This document shows positions 24,081 through 35,821 of a stretch of DNA of 64,000 bases, in pieces. The notes under the pieces were generated by a model. The model was given only the letters and a program-made list of their open reading frames with translations, was not told the origin of the DNA and ran no database searches. Source of the DNA: Sarcocystis neurona (taxonomy: Eukaryota; Apicomplexa; Conoidasida; Eucoccidiorida; Sarcocystidae); assembly GCA_000727475.1 (NCBI GenBank), contig KL647306.1, positions 275,748 through 339,747 on the forward strand. The letters run 5' to 3'. Made by a program: the position numbers and the translations under genes. Numbering within the stretch: position 1 is the stretch's first letter; the number at the start of each line of letters is the position of its first letter.

Positions 24081-24283
24081 CGTGCGAACAACTTGATCAG
24101 AGTGATAGGCAGCAGAGACGCCGACGACGAAGAAGGGAAGGGAGCAGCAGCAGACGTAGGGGCGAGCGAAGGAAGAAGAAAAACAAGCAGCAGCACTCTG
24201 CAGAGGAAAGGTAGGAGAGACAGACAGCTGCAGCAGCAGCAGCAGCCGCGACGTGTTAGTCCTTCCACAACCAGCACGCGAGT

Positions 24284-27200
24284 ATGCGCGACCAGCGGGA
24301 GACGCAGAAGCAGCAGCAGCAAGAAGAAGAAGGACGGAAACAGCGAGAGAAGGAGTGGGACGACCAGCAGCAGCAGGAGCTGCAACACGAGGGAAAGAAA
24401 GGACGGCAGCAGACACAGACGCAGCAGGAGCAGAAGAACGTGTTTGATCAGCAGCAGCGGCGGGCGGCGCTGCATGAGCCGAAGGACGAGGAGAAGAGAG
24501 AGCAGCACGTGCAGCAGGAGAAGGAGCAGCCGCACAAGGCAGGGGGGCATTTTCAGCAAGAGAGGGAAAAGCAGTGGGATCGAAAGGAAAGGGGCGTCCC
24601 TGTTGCTACTCCAGTTGCTGCTGCAGTTGCAGAACTGCTGCAGCCGCCTTGCAGTATCAATGAAGTAGCAATTCTTCCATGTTCCTTCTTTTCTATTTGC
24701 TGCGGTGCGTTGCTGCCCTCCTGCTCGCTCGACCGTGCAGACGCAGCAGCAGCCGCCGCAGCAGTAGCACCCGAAGCAGCAGCTCAAGAAGGAGGAGGAG
24801 AAGCAGCCGCCGAGGAAGGATTGAAAGGAGCAGCAGAAGCAGGAGCAGCGGGAGCAGCGAAAGAGTTCCGTCGAGCTTCTTCTTCAGCGGCAGCAGCAGC
24901 AGCCTCAGTAGCGGTAGCGACTCCTCCCCGTCCCTGTTGGAGCAGCCAAGCCTCGCCAGCAGAACCACTCGCAGCAGCAGCATCCCCACACAAAGCACCG
25001 TCGCAGTCTCTCGGTAGTCGTCCTGACTCTGGATTTGTTCTCTCCGCAGAAACGCAACATAGGGAGCAGCAGCAGCAGCCAGCGCAGGGGCAGCAGCAGC
25101 AGCCAGAGCAGGAGGGGAAGCAGCGGCAGCAAGCGGAAGCGCAGGGGAAGCAACAGCAGCACCAGGATGGGACGCAGCAGAAAACGCAGCAGCAGCAGGT
25201 GCGGGACGACCTGGAGGGCGCAGGCAATGCAGATCGGCAGCTGCAGGAGCGGCAGGCGGAGATTCAAGATTTGCCAAGGCAGCAGCAGAAACTTCGGCTA
25301 ACGAACGAGCAGGAGGGGCAGCGTCAGCAGCAGCAATGTACGCGACGATTCGGTGGACAGCGAGTGGCAACTGCACAGCAGCAGTCTGCTGCTTCTGCGT
25401 CTCCCACCCGCGCAGCAGGACACAGCAACACGCGTGCCGCTTGCCCACGTATCTGTGTTGTCCCTGCTTCTGACGACACGGAAGAAGCAGCTGGGGCGGC
25501 TGCTGCTCTTGCTGCTCGCACCGCCAGGCCTTCACCTCGCCACAACAACGAAGCAGCACCTGCCGCAGTACCGGCAGCAGGCGTGAGCGCTGCAGACGCT
25601 GTCGGACAGCCAAGGTGGAATCTGCTGCTTTGCTGCTGCTGCGTCCCCTCGGTCTACGCTGCAGCGACTTCGCTTGTCACAGCGGCAGCAGCCACTTGCA
25701 TGCAGCAACCGTGTTCCTCGTGTAGAAGCAGGCTTGCCGAGACTCTCTCCGTTTCTGAAGCGTCTACTGCTGAGGCTGCTACTTTGTCAGCCGAGAGGCC
25801 TCGCATAGCAGCTCGAGCCGCCGACAAAGAAGTGTGCCCAGCAGCGGCCGCTCGTCATGGGGAAATGAAGGTACAAGGAGAACAAGCAGAGGAGACAGCA
25901 GGAGATGCAGGAGAAGAGGAGCGACGAGGAGAGACACACGAAGAAAAACAAAGACTTTTGCAGAATGCAGCGCGCCGTCCAACAGCAGCTCCTCCGCGTG
26001 CCGCAGGTGCTGCACACCTCGCAGCAGGACTTGCAGGTGCTGCTGCGTGTACGTTAGCAACAGCAGCAGCCGGCAATGCAGCTGTGGCAGTAGGAGAGGA
26101 AATGCCAAGAACAACAGCAGAAGGAGGAGGAAGAACAGCAGGACACGTAATAATGAGAGAAGAAGCAGCAGCAGCAGGAAGAGAAGAAGCAGCAGCACGA
26201 GTGGGGACGGCAGCAGCACTTACTGGGTGGATACGACTCGTCTTATTGTTCAACTGCGAGTTCCCTCCTGCGCTGCAGCTCGCACGCCTGCGTTTAGATG
26301 CGTTCGTAGCTGCTGTTGCTGTTGCTGCCTTCGCGGACTCAAGGTGGCTGGCGTACCGGCAGCAGCAACCGCGTACGCGGCAGCAGGAACAGCTCCTGTG
26401 CGTGAAGGAAAAGCGAGAGGAGCAGCAGCGGCAACTGCAGCACAAGCGGCAGCAGGAGCAGGTACAGGGAGAAGAAAAGGCCCTCCACACCCTAGACCAG
26501 CAGCGCACACAGCCGGGAGTGCAGCACGAGCAAGACGAGGGATTAGTCGACAACAGTATCACAACAAGAAGTTCTAGCAGCACGCTTGGTGGTGCACTCA
26601 GGAGCAGCAGCAGAAGCGAGCGCTGTTTTATTGACAGTAGCAGGTGCGCGAAGTACAAGAAGGACAGCAGCAGCAAGACCCAGAGCAGCCGCAGCCGCAG
26701 CACAACCACCACGAGGAAAAGCAGCTGCAGCAGTTGCAGAGAGAGAAACAGAGACGCAGAGGACAGCGATAGCAGCACCGCGAGAAGCAGGAAGAGCAGC
26801 AGGTGCAGCGGGAGTACGGCGGAGAATCATTCGAGAACCCGCTGGTCGTCTGTCACGAGGAGAAAGGGGAGGGGAAGAAGCAGCAGCGCAAGGGGAAGCA
26901 GCATGATGTGCTGGATGTGCTCCACACTGGCAACTTGTGCGCTCCCTGCAATGCTGAATCACCAGGGAAAGGTGCAGCAGCAGGGAGCAGAGGGCACATC
27001 AACGGCATGTATTTATGCGGTGGATGAGTCGTTCCTTTTAAAGACCGTCCACAGCTTCTTTCTCGAAGAGCTGCGGGTCTCTGCGCTGCTTATAAATCAG
27101 GAGATGAAAAGTGGCGTGCTCTGGGAGTACCGACGTACCGTCTGGTCTGCTGCATTGCACGCGCTGCTACAGCTGCTGCTCTGCCGCAGACGCAGCATCC

Positions 27201-28653
27201 ACGCGCAGACGGTAGCCAGCGTGCCGTTACCATGCCACAGGCTCAGCAGCACCGCCAACAGCAGCAGCAGAAGCGACAGAAACTACAAAGGAAGTCGCAG
27301 CAACAGAAACCGCGGCGGCAGCAGCAGAAGAGGGGCACGCTGCAACTCCGGCAGCAGCAGCCACAGCAGGCACGTCAGCAGAGACAAGCGGCGCAGCAAG
27401 GGGGGCAGCAGCAGCGGCAGGAGTCGCGCGGCCAGCAGCTGCTCATCCTGCTTGAGCAGTCATATCTGCAGCAGCTGCAGAAGTTGGGCCAAAAGCAGCA
27501 AGGAAACGGATTGCATGCCTTCTCCTGGTAGAGGTCTGCTGCCTAGAGTGTTTTCTCCTGCTGCTGGAACTGCTGACGTTGATTTTGGGGTTGGTGGAAG
27601 CGGCCTCGCTGCTGTGGCGATAGCGGCGGAAGACGCTGCTGCAGTAGCGCCAGTTGCTGCTGCTCCTGCAGCAGAGAGAAGCAGAGCAGCAGCTACTGAA
27701 GAGGCAGACGCGGGCCCGGCCGCTGGAACGAGAGCAGCTGCTTCCTCGACAACACCGACAGCGGAAAGATTGTTTCCTGTGGCGACGAAAAAGGCATCTG
27801 CTGCCGAAGACAATGGCGAAGAAGGAAGAAGAGAGGAAAAGCAGGCGGAAGAAGAGGACGGAAAGGTGGTCAAGAGTGGGCAGCGTGCTGCTGTTGAGGA
27901 GAGTGGGATTCTTGCTACAAGTGCTGCTGCTGAAGAAAAAGAAGAAAGAAGTTTCGCTGGTAATTGCGCTGCTGCTGCAGGGGCAGCCAGCGCCGCTGCT
28001 GCCGCAGACGGAGCTGCTGTCGCTGTCGCTCTTTCAGTAGACACTGCCGCTCGTGCTGCGGAAGAGCCCGTCACTGCTGCTGAAGGGCGTGCTGCTCCTG
28101 CTGCTGCAGGAGGAGGAGGAGGAGACGGTGTCGTTACTGCAACAGTGAAGACTGGGCAAGAAGCAACCGCAGCAGCAAATAATGCCAGAAGCGTACGCGA
28201 AGGGGACGGTGTGCTGAAAGTTTTCTATGAGATGTTAGATGAGGAGTTGCTGCTGATTGAGCAGCAAGCAGCGCAGCGACTGCATGCGTATCATCCGTGG
28301 GAGCATCTTGCACGACTTCTACCTCTGTGGAGAGAATTCGAACCTTCTGCCACTGCTTCTCTGCATGCAAGCAACTTCGGCAGAGCTGGACTTGCACGTG
28401 TAAACAGACGAGGTAGGTCCCGTGTGCCTTTTCTTCGACCGCGCAAAGGCTTGTGTTTCGTGTGTCTCTGCAAGTTTTTCTTTTGCTGGGCTAGTGCTGC
28501 TGCAGCTGCGGTGACGGGGACGGATCAGTGAGGGGAGCGGGTTCTACATCCGCCGCTGCAGTGTTTACAGCGGCTACTTCTCTTTTTGTTTCATCGACAG
28601 GAGGTGCTCGTCCTTCTCGGGTATTCGGACTGGCGCCAACCTTTAGGCGGTAG
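24284..28653 (+). CDS. Very large Ala/Gln/Ser-rich protein
   Basis: Unrecognised. A single plus-strand frame stays open from ATG 24284 past 28412. Residues about 1-110 are Gln/Glu/Lys-rich and coiled-coil-like (QKQQQQEEEGRKQREKEW). Long Ala, Gln and Ser tracts follow. Two non-repetitive islands support the frame: about residues 910-965 (DESFLLKTVHSFFLEELRV and following) and the C-terminal part (GVLKVFYEMLDEELLLIEQ, then HPWEHLARLLPLWREFEPS). At 28413 a donor GTAGGT, paired with the acceptor tttttgtttcatcgacag (ends 28600), joins in phase to a short last exon encoding GARPSRVFGLAPTFRR and a stop at 28651. Without splicing the frame runs to 28531. Other frames through the CAG tracts are open too, so some internal exon edges may be wrong. 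It could be the 5' half of one gene continuing to 33.7 kb. Confidence 0.5.
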
Positions 28654-28959
28654 CACTTCTGAGAGAGCGAGAGACCATGTCCGCTTAACGAGGGAGGGCC
28701 GAGGGACGTTTCTGAGTTGAGGCAGAGGCAGCGGCTGGCAGCGTTGGTCCATAAGGCAGATTGAGCAGCTTCGTCGGCTGATGAATATCTGCGTTGTGTG
28801 GGCTGCTGAGGCCGCTGCGGGAAAGACGGCTGCCGCAGGGGCAGCTGCCGAAAATGTTCATAGCAGCTACTGAGACCGTGCGCAGGCTGCTGGTGAAGTC
28901 GTACACTCGGGGTAGGAGCGAGTGGCTGAGAACCCGTACAACGAGAGTTGATGTAGCTG

Positions 28960-30250
28960 CTGTTAGTACAGCTGCGATAGTTGCGAGGTAGGGCAACAAC
29001 GCTGGCTGCTGAAAGGACGGTCGCAGTGTTTCGGATGTCTGCTGCGCCTGCAGCAGTAGCTGGGAGTGCTGCTGGTAGAATACCCCTCTGCAGTGGTAGA
29101 GGCGGTGCAGCAGCGCGTAGCGACGATGCAGCTGTGTGGTGCATGTGATCGTGTTTCTCTTGTCACTGCCACCGGAAGCGTACGAGCAGCTCTGAGTGTT
29201 GCTGCTGGAGCCGGGCAGCTTCTGCGGCTGTTGGGGCTTCCTATGTCAGTCGTCTCTGACACAAATACATACACACGTATACGTGCGAATGTATGTGCGC
29301 TACGTATTTAGAGATAAAAGTTATTGATATCTGCGTTGCAGCACGCGTATACATGTCTGTGTGCCTCATCCGCATCAGTATCAGTGGACTGTGCGGTACA
29401 ACCGCCGACGCTCAGTTGTCCTCGAGCTGCTGCAGCCACGAGACGAGGCAGTGTGGTGGGAACTTCTTCTACCGCTGCCGCTGCCTCAGAATGCGTAGAG
29501 GTGTTGCTGCTCTTGTTCTGTTCCCGTCTACGATGTCTTCAAGTGTTTGTGTAGTCGCCAATGCGTTGGCAGCGACCTGCTGCTTGCACAACTGTTGCCC
29601 CCAAAGCGGTCACCCGATATTTCGGCAGTCGCTGCGGGCAGCTGTCAGTCTGTGCGTATATGTCAAAACTGGGTTTCTTTAGAATGTGTTAGACGTAGGA
29701 AGAAACACGTACCGTAGCCTTACGGGCAACGTCACTCGTTATAAAGGCTGCCTGTCTCGTATTGCGCCTGTGTAGTGTCGCCAGCACCGCACCGGGACAG
29801 TGATCACACCAGCATGCTCTCTATGTGTCAGAGAGCTACAGCTCGATTCACCTCTGCCTTGTTGATGTACCTTCGCTGCTTGCGACAGGCGGACTGCTGC
29901 TTGTTTTCGTTGCACGCGTCGGTCCTTCTGCTGGTTCCAAATATTCTCGTGCTTCTTACTCCTCTAAATCGCTTCACGGAAGGTGTCTGAGTTGCTGCGT
30001 GCCGATGGACTGTCGTTGTCCGTAAGCGTTGCACAGTAGCGCAGCAGCTGCTGGTGCTGGCGAGTCGGTGGGGGTCTTTGGTGGGTCCTTTTGCAGAGTG
30101 TCTGCAGGTGTGACAGCGCAGCAAAGCGTCGAAGCGAAAAGAGTAGGGAAGTAAAAGTCGCTGGAGCCTCTGTTGCCACCAACAGGCAGCGGAAATCTGT
30201 TGCTTTCGGCTCCTGTGTCTGAAAGTAGAGCGGTGGGGGAGCTGGTGGTG
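28960..30250 (+). CDS. Short Ala/Ser-rich coding-like stretches between two large open frames
   Basis: Three plus-strand pieces read like coccidian exons: about 29036-29143 (SAAPAAVAGSAAGRIPLCSG, followed by a stop), about 29390-29510 (PRAAAATRRGSVVGTSSTAA, then SECVE before a GT), and about 30098-30225 (CDSAAKRRSEKSREVKV, then TNRQRKSVAFGSCV), the last following the acceptor ggtccttttgcag. I could not join them in phase. They fit a model in which the 24-28.6 kb and 30.7-33.7 kb frames belong to one split gene. A 217-codon minus frame (29144-28491) is a competing reading. Confidence 0.3.
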
Positions 30251-30748
30251 CGAGTGACTTTATACTACTGTTCATGCGGAAGCCGATGGAGAAACTTCTA
30301 GCACGGTGGCAGTGTCGATGTGTGGTAGTGTATCAGCAGCACAGGGATGTGTTGGTGCGTCTCCTGCGTCTGCTGACGTGGACCCGTCTCGTGCTCGTGC
30401 TGCTAGTCTCACGCATCCCTGTATCTGTACGTATGCACACGCGTGCGTACCCACATCCTCCATACCTCTTCACTTGTGTATACGAAGGAAGAGAGGGACG
30501 AAGGGGGCAGGGGTGAATTTCTCTACACGGTGTATATTGCGTGTCGGGATACGTAACGGATCTCACGTGCTGCTGCACGTGGCTTGCTGCTTAGTCTCGA
30601 TATTCAGCTACGGACGCTTGTCTCATACCAGCTGGAGTTTCGAGTGTAATTCCCCCGTAGTCCGACGTGTAGTACCAGAAAAAAAAATTCCTCATCAGCG
30701 TCTCTGTTTGTGTGTGTGTGTGTGTGTGCGTGTCGCTGCGTTCTGCAG

Positions 30749-33700
30749 CTGCCGATGCAGCAGCGCGTACACGGACTCATAGGGACACCGCTGCTGCGAG
30801 CAGCACTGTCGTCACGAGGGCCGCTGCTGCTGCCACAAGACGCAGCAGCGCCGCCCCCACACAGAGTAGTGAGGGGTATGCAGCACCTGAGAAGGGCTTT
30901 CAACATGTTACTTTTGGGACAGCTTCTCACGCTGTTCTCTCTCCGCAGCGTGCACCGACAGACGAGAGCCAGTGGCCGATAAACGCCGCTGTAGGGGAAA
31001 GCGATGTTCCTTCTTATAAAAATCCCCCGACAGCTGTTACGGCACGTACGGAAAATCCTGACGTCAGCCAGCGGCGCGCAGCCGGTAGTGATGAGTTGCC
31101 AGTGGAGTGCTGTCAGGCATCTGCAGGGGCTTCAACGAGCTACGTTTTTCACGTAGATGCGGTGAATAATGTTCTTGGAAACACGCAGGTCAATGTTTTT
31201 GATTCTAATTTATGCGAGAGTCGCAGACAAGGTAGCACCGGATGTACGCCTGAAAGTAGCAAGAGAGAAGCTGAACTTCGTATGAAGCGTTCACATCGTC
31301 GTGGGGCAGCTACAGAAAAATCCACGTGTCGAAAGGGTGCCGCTGCTGCTGTAGAAGCTCGTGCTGTTCATGCAGCACAGCCAAGAGCAGGAGCTGCTGT
31401 TGTCGCCGCTTGTGGGCGAAAAGCAGCCTCTGCTGCTGATGCTGGTGTCGGACCTGCCGCCAGCGCTGCTGCCGCCGTTGCTGTGCAGGATATCGCTGCT
31501 GTGGAAGGTCCGGACGCTGCTCTTGCAGCTGCTTCGAGTCAGGAGGAGGAGCAACAGGACGGCTTGTGCACACTGGGTGGACCTAAGGCGCTAGTGGCGT
31601 ATTCCCACACGCTCGCTGATGCAGATACGAAATTCTGTCGTGTTCACGCTTTTCAGAAAGCAGCACCCCAGCCTACAAGGAAGAGAGGTGAAGACGAGAG
31701 AGAAGAAGAAAACGGAGAAGGAAGGCAAGATAGAGAAGAAGAGAAAGTGAACGCGAAAGAGGGAGGACAGGAAACGAACGAAGAGAAGGAAAGTGTGGGT
31801 GCAATAGAGACAGAGAACAACAAAGAAAAAGATGTGTTTGAAGATCGCATATCAGCGAGTGTACATGGGAGAAAATTCAGCCAAGGGAGAAGAGGAGTCA
31901 ACGGAGAAGAGAAGAAAGCGGAAGAAGAACGGAGAACAGTGGATGAAAGAGTAGACGCGTTCTTGCAGCACCAGATAGGGATGCTGCCGCAATGTCGTGC
32001 ACCGTACCACGTCCTCGCACGTCGTTTCTACGAGCAGATGCAGAGTCGCATGGAACTAGTAGAATGGTGTCTGTCTCGTGTGGTTTCTGCCGGCGTTGCT
32101 GCTGCTGACGTATACAGTCCACCAGCGGCGCGCGCAAATAACACTGGTGCTGCTGGTGGTTCTCCTGTTCGTGCTCTTGTCACTTCAAGAAGACACTGCA
32201 GTTCACCAAGAAATCGCCCCACTGCTGCAGTGAGATCCGGTGCACGGAGCCGTAGTTCACGCGTGAATTCTCCAGCACGTAGCGCTCTTCCTGTAATATC
32301 AGGATCCACATTTAGTGCAGCAGCTGCTGCTGCGACTAGTGTTGCAGCACGACCTGCTGCGAGACCTGCTACGGAAGAGTGTGGTGACTCACGTCCTTCG
32401 GTTCGCGCGACAGAGCTGCACGAAGCGAGATACAACAGTGACACTCTTACGCTGTATCGACCTCACTCGACTCATTTGCCTGGTCATCCTCTTAGCGCTG
32501 GTTCTCCTGCCCTTACTGCTTCTCCGAAGGAGACTTGGAATTCGTCTCCAACAACACACAGTCACGTAAGTATTGAAAATGGGTGCATGTTTACTCCGTA
32601 TGGGGACTGCGCAGCACGGCACTGTGACACCACCGCACCACCCGGTCAGAGCAGCACAGCGCTGCTGACAGGGGTGTTGCCTATTGGCGAGACGACGTTA
32701 GATTGGACGTGCGAAAACAAAAAAGCAGGGGAGAGTTCACATGTGGCACTTCGGAAAAAGGGGCACACTTTAGCGCAGTTTACAGATTTGAGTGCATACA
32801 GGCTTGGATTTGTAGATGTTGTTCAAGTTCAAGAGCAGCTCTTAACAGATTATCTGGGGACTAACTACGAGATAATCAAGCTATTCCCGCACCTTGAGGC
32901 TCCCTGGAGCGGCCGGTCGGATCTTTACACTGCATATCTGCGCGTCTGGAGTGGTTATGTAATTAACGTTCAGCGTCGCGCCTTTCTGCAGGCACCTGAC
33001 CGTGGGTATTTGTTGGAGGAGACGTGGAACCTGCCGAAGAAGTCGCAGGGGCACGTGCAGCAACCGGAACAGCACCAGCTGCGACGTCAGCAGCAGAAGG
33101 GGGAAGAGCTGCAGGGGACAGGGGGGGAAAAGCTCGTGGAACCATGTGCTAGTCGTGAAATCTCCGGAGACGTTGCAGGGGTGTCGGTGAACTGTGAGGC
33201 TGACGAACATTTTCTGTTGGGAAGTGGTCGAGCATACGCTGCTGCAACGCGACAGAAGATATTACAACAGCGTGTGCTTTCGTTCGGGGACGCAGTGCAG
33301 CAACACCTGCGAGACGTGGTCAGGGGTGAGGTGAATAGCAACAGCCTTTTTCTGTCAATGAAGAAGCAGGACCAACGCACCCCGCTCATTCCGTTGAAAG
33401 GTTCGAGTGTAACAGACGAGCTGGGCCTAGTCATCGGGAAGTGTACTGTTCCTGAATCGATTGTGCCAGAATCAGCAGCAGACAGGGGCACCGTGATTCG
33501 ATGGGTGGCCAGACATCAGTGTCGACTAGGGAGAGAGTTGGATCGTACGATTGAAAGCCTACGACAAGCCGCTTGGGAGGTAAAGAATCGTAGAGCACAC
33601 TCGTCGTCTCTTCATTATGTGGCGGAGGAAGCAGGCGGGTGTCGCTCAGCTGCTTCCTGGCGGATAGAAACTGGAACACGACTACGTGAAAAAGATGCAA

Positions 33701-33756
33701 CAGTCCGGCAAAGCGATGGGTACATCAATCATAGTAATGTCGTTATGTTTTGGTAA
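30749..33756 (+). CDS. Large Ala/Ser-rich hypothetical protein, about 1000 residues
   Basis: Unrecognised. The frame is open from 30712, but its first codons come from a (TG)n run ending in the acceptor cgttctgcag (ends 30748), so the exon most likely starts at 30749 in phase 1 and is joined to an upstream exon. Measured from 30712: Ala/Ser-rich to about residue 330; a highly charged Glu/Lys/Arg region at about 340-420 (EDEREEENGEGRQDREEEK); a non-repetitive segment at about 425-460 (LQHQIGMLPQCRAPYHVLA); Ser/Ala-rich linker; then a folded-looking region at about 690-790 (DLSAYRLGFVDVVQVQEQ, DYLGTNYEIIKLFPHLEA) and a C-terminal mixed part ending NHSNVVMFW. No signal peptide, transmembrane segment or enzyme motif. 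Likely intracellular; function unknown. Confidence 0.6.
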
Positions 33757-34363
33757 AAATTGCCAATTATTCCCATCGATTGTTGCACAAGCAGCTGCTG
33801 GAACGTTACACCATAAACACTGCTGTACAAGACGAAGGTTTTGACCACGAATTTGAAAACTTGTTAGGTACATGCTTTTTCTTGCTGTACAAAGTGACAC
33901 TGTGCTTCACGTCTTTGTGTGTGCTGCATGACACGTGTCTAGCACACTATGCGACAGCGACCTGTTCTTGTCATGAACATTGTCTGTATATGCGTACTCT
34001 TTCCTGTGATACGTGCGTCGCGCCGACTCTACCGTATGATCGTGCACGAGCTGTTGTTTCTCTCTATACCGTGAGGTGCATCCGCTACGCCTACTTGAGG
34101 TGATGCTGGTCTTCATTTCTCCTTTTTTCGTGTATCTTGCCCGTGAACCAAGTACAGTCCGCCTTAATATGCGTGACACAGGTTTGCGTTATGTCAGGCT
34201 GTTTTTCAGTGGTGCCGAGCAGCTGAATAACACTCTTTAAACGCTCACCTCATGAGCGTCGATGTGGATGTGACAGGCGGAACGGAACCGCACAGCGAAA
34301 CGGTTGCAGCCCCGATACTCCTGTCACAGCGGGGAAAGTGGGTTTAACCAATTTTACGTGGTG

Positions 34364-34364
<1 letters not shown>

Positions 34365-34395
<31 letters not shown>
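34365..34395. repeat. (TG)n microsatellite
   Basis: An almost uninterrupted TG run of about 31 nt. The surrounding 33757-35821 has no supported gene; short frames at 34874-35254 on both strands lack splice or domain support. Confidence 0.9.
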
Positions 34396-34398
<3 letters not shown>

Positions 34399-35821
34399 TA
34401 TATGCCCCGTTTTTTCAAGAATCAGACTGAGGCTAAATAAGTGAACGTCAAGTAGCGGGGCCTTTTCTCACGCGCTCAGCAAGCACGTAGACACCGGCAA
34501 ATGTACTCACCCAGCTGCAGGTGCCAGAACGATTCCTGTTCGCAAATGAGAGCAATGCAGTTCGCACCCGCAAGTGGAACTGTCACTTACAGCGGAAATA
34601 ACACAGAAGAGGGAACTACTTGCAGCTGCGCTCCAGAGTTTCTTTAGAGACAATCATTTTTCACGCCACCACTGAAAGAACATACTTTTCATCTCCTAGT
34701 TTTCCACGCGACCGCACTATCACAAGAAATGCCCTGCTAAGATAGACGGTGCATTTGCAGTTCGCACCTGCACATGCAACCTGCGAGCCACTACCATGGA
34801 GACGGCGAGTGTTCTACCCAAACCGTAGAATGCCAGAGATCCCAAACACCGCTAATACTGTGTTGACTCAGACATGGTGACACGGGGCCCTACTGTAACT
34901 CACACGACTGAAACGGTTCGCACGAGCGTCACAAACCGGGATTCCAAAGCGTATAAAGGCGCAGATGCATTGTTCTGTAACACGTGTGCCTGGGCGGAAC
35001 CACTGCGAATGTTTGCTGGTTACACGTGCACAAGCACACGTACGTGCATGTCTCCTACATGCGAACAAGTCCGTAACTGTGACTGTGCGCACACACAAGA
35101 AAGCGAAAGACAAGTGAAAATTCTCCTCATTAGGTGTCGTATTCTCAACAAAATGTGCACCTGGAATGCATAGCTGCACGTCAACGGTTCCGAATTTTCT
35201 GGACAAATACAGCTTATTAGTAGCAGCCGTACTGAACCCGTGTAATCCATGCAAAACTACCGTAAGTAAGTATCCGTTTCATTGGTTCAACCAGGGGCCA
35301 CCTTAGACGCGCACAATTCCGCATGCTCGCACTGCTGTGCCAATGTATGCAGCGTCCTACCCCGATGCCGCTCAACTTCTTGGACATCCCTCGATCGCAC
35401 GCTACCATCGTCTATCGGATCGCACAAATCGATGCAGAGTGGTAGAGGAAAATCCGCACTCTACTCTTTTCGCACGATGCACAATAACGGAGGAAAAAGA
35501 CACGCACATCTCGACTGCATAAGCCCTGAGAACGAAACCGAAAGTGTGTGGAAGCGCCTGAGACCTTTATAAAGCGCGGGATGGTCAACTTCAACGAAAC
35601 CAAGTGAACACAGCGGCTGCCGACGTGTTCTTCTGTAAGGAGATATGTAGAAATGTGCTTATACAAGAGTACACTTACACGTATGTAATTTAACGAATTT
35701 GGCGACGGAGCCTGTTCTGTGCCCACCGAATATATATATATAAAACCAAATATGTCTACACCTGTTTAGGCGTATAAACGGATGCCCGTATTTGCATATA
35801 CGAATGAGTACGAATGCGTTC

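Noticed and set aside
25779..26778. Leu/Cys/Ser frames of up to 307 codons on minus
   Set aside because: Antisense reading of CAG tracts; the plus frame carries non-repetitive, charged segments and a supported last intron.
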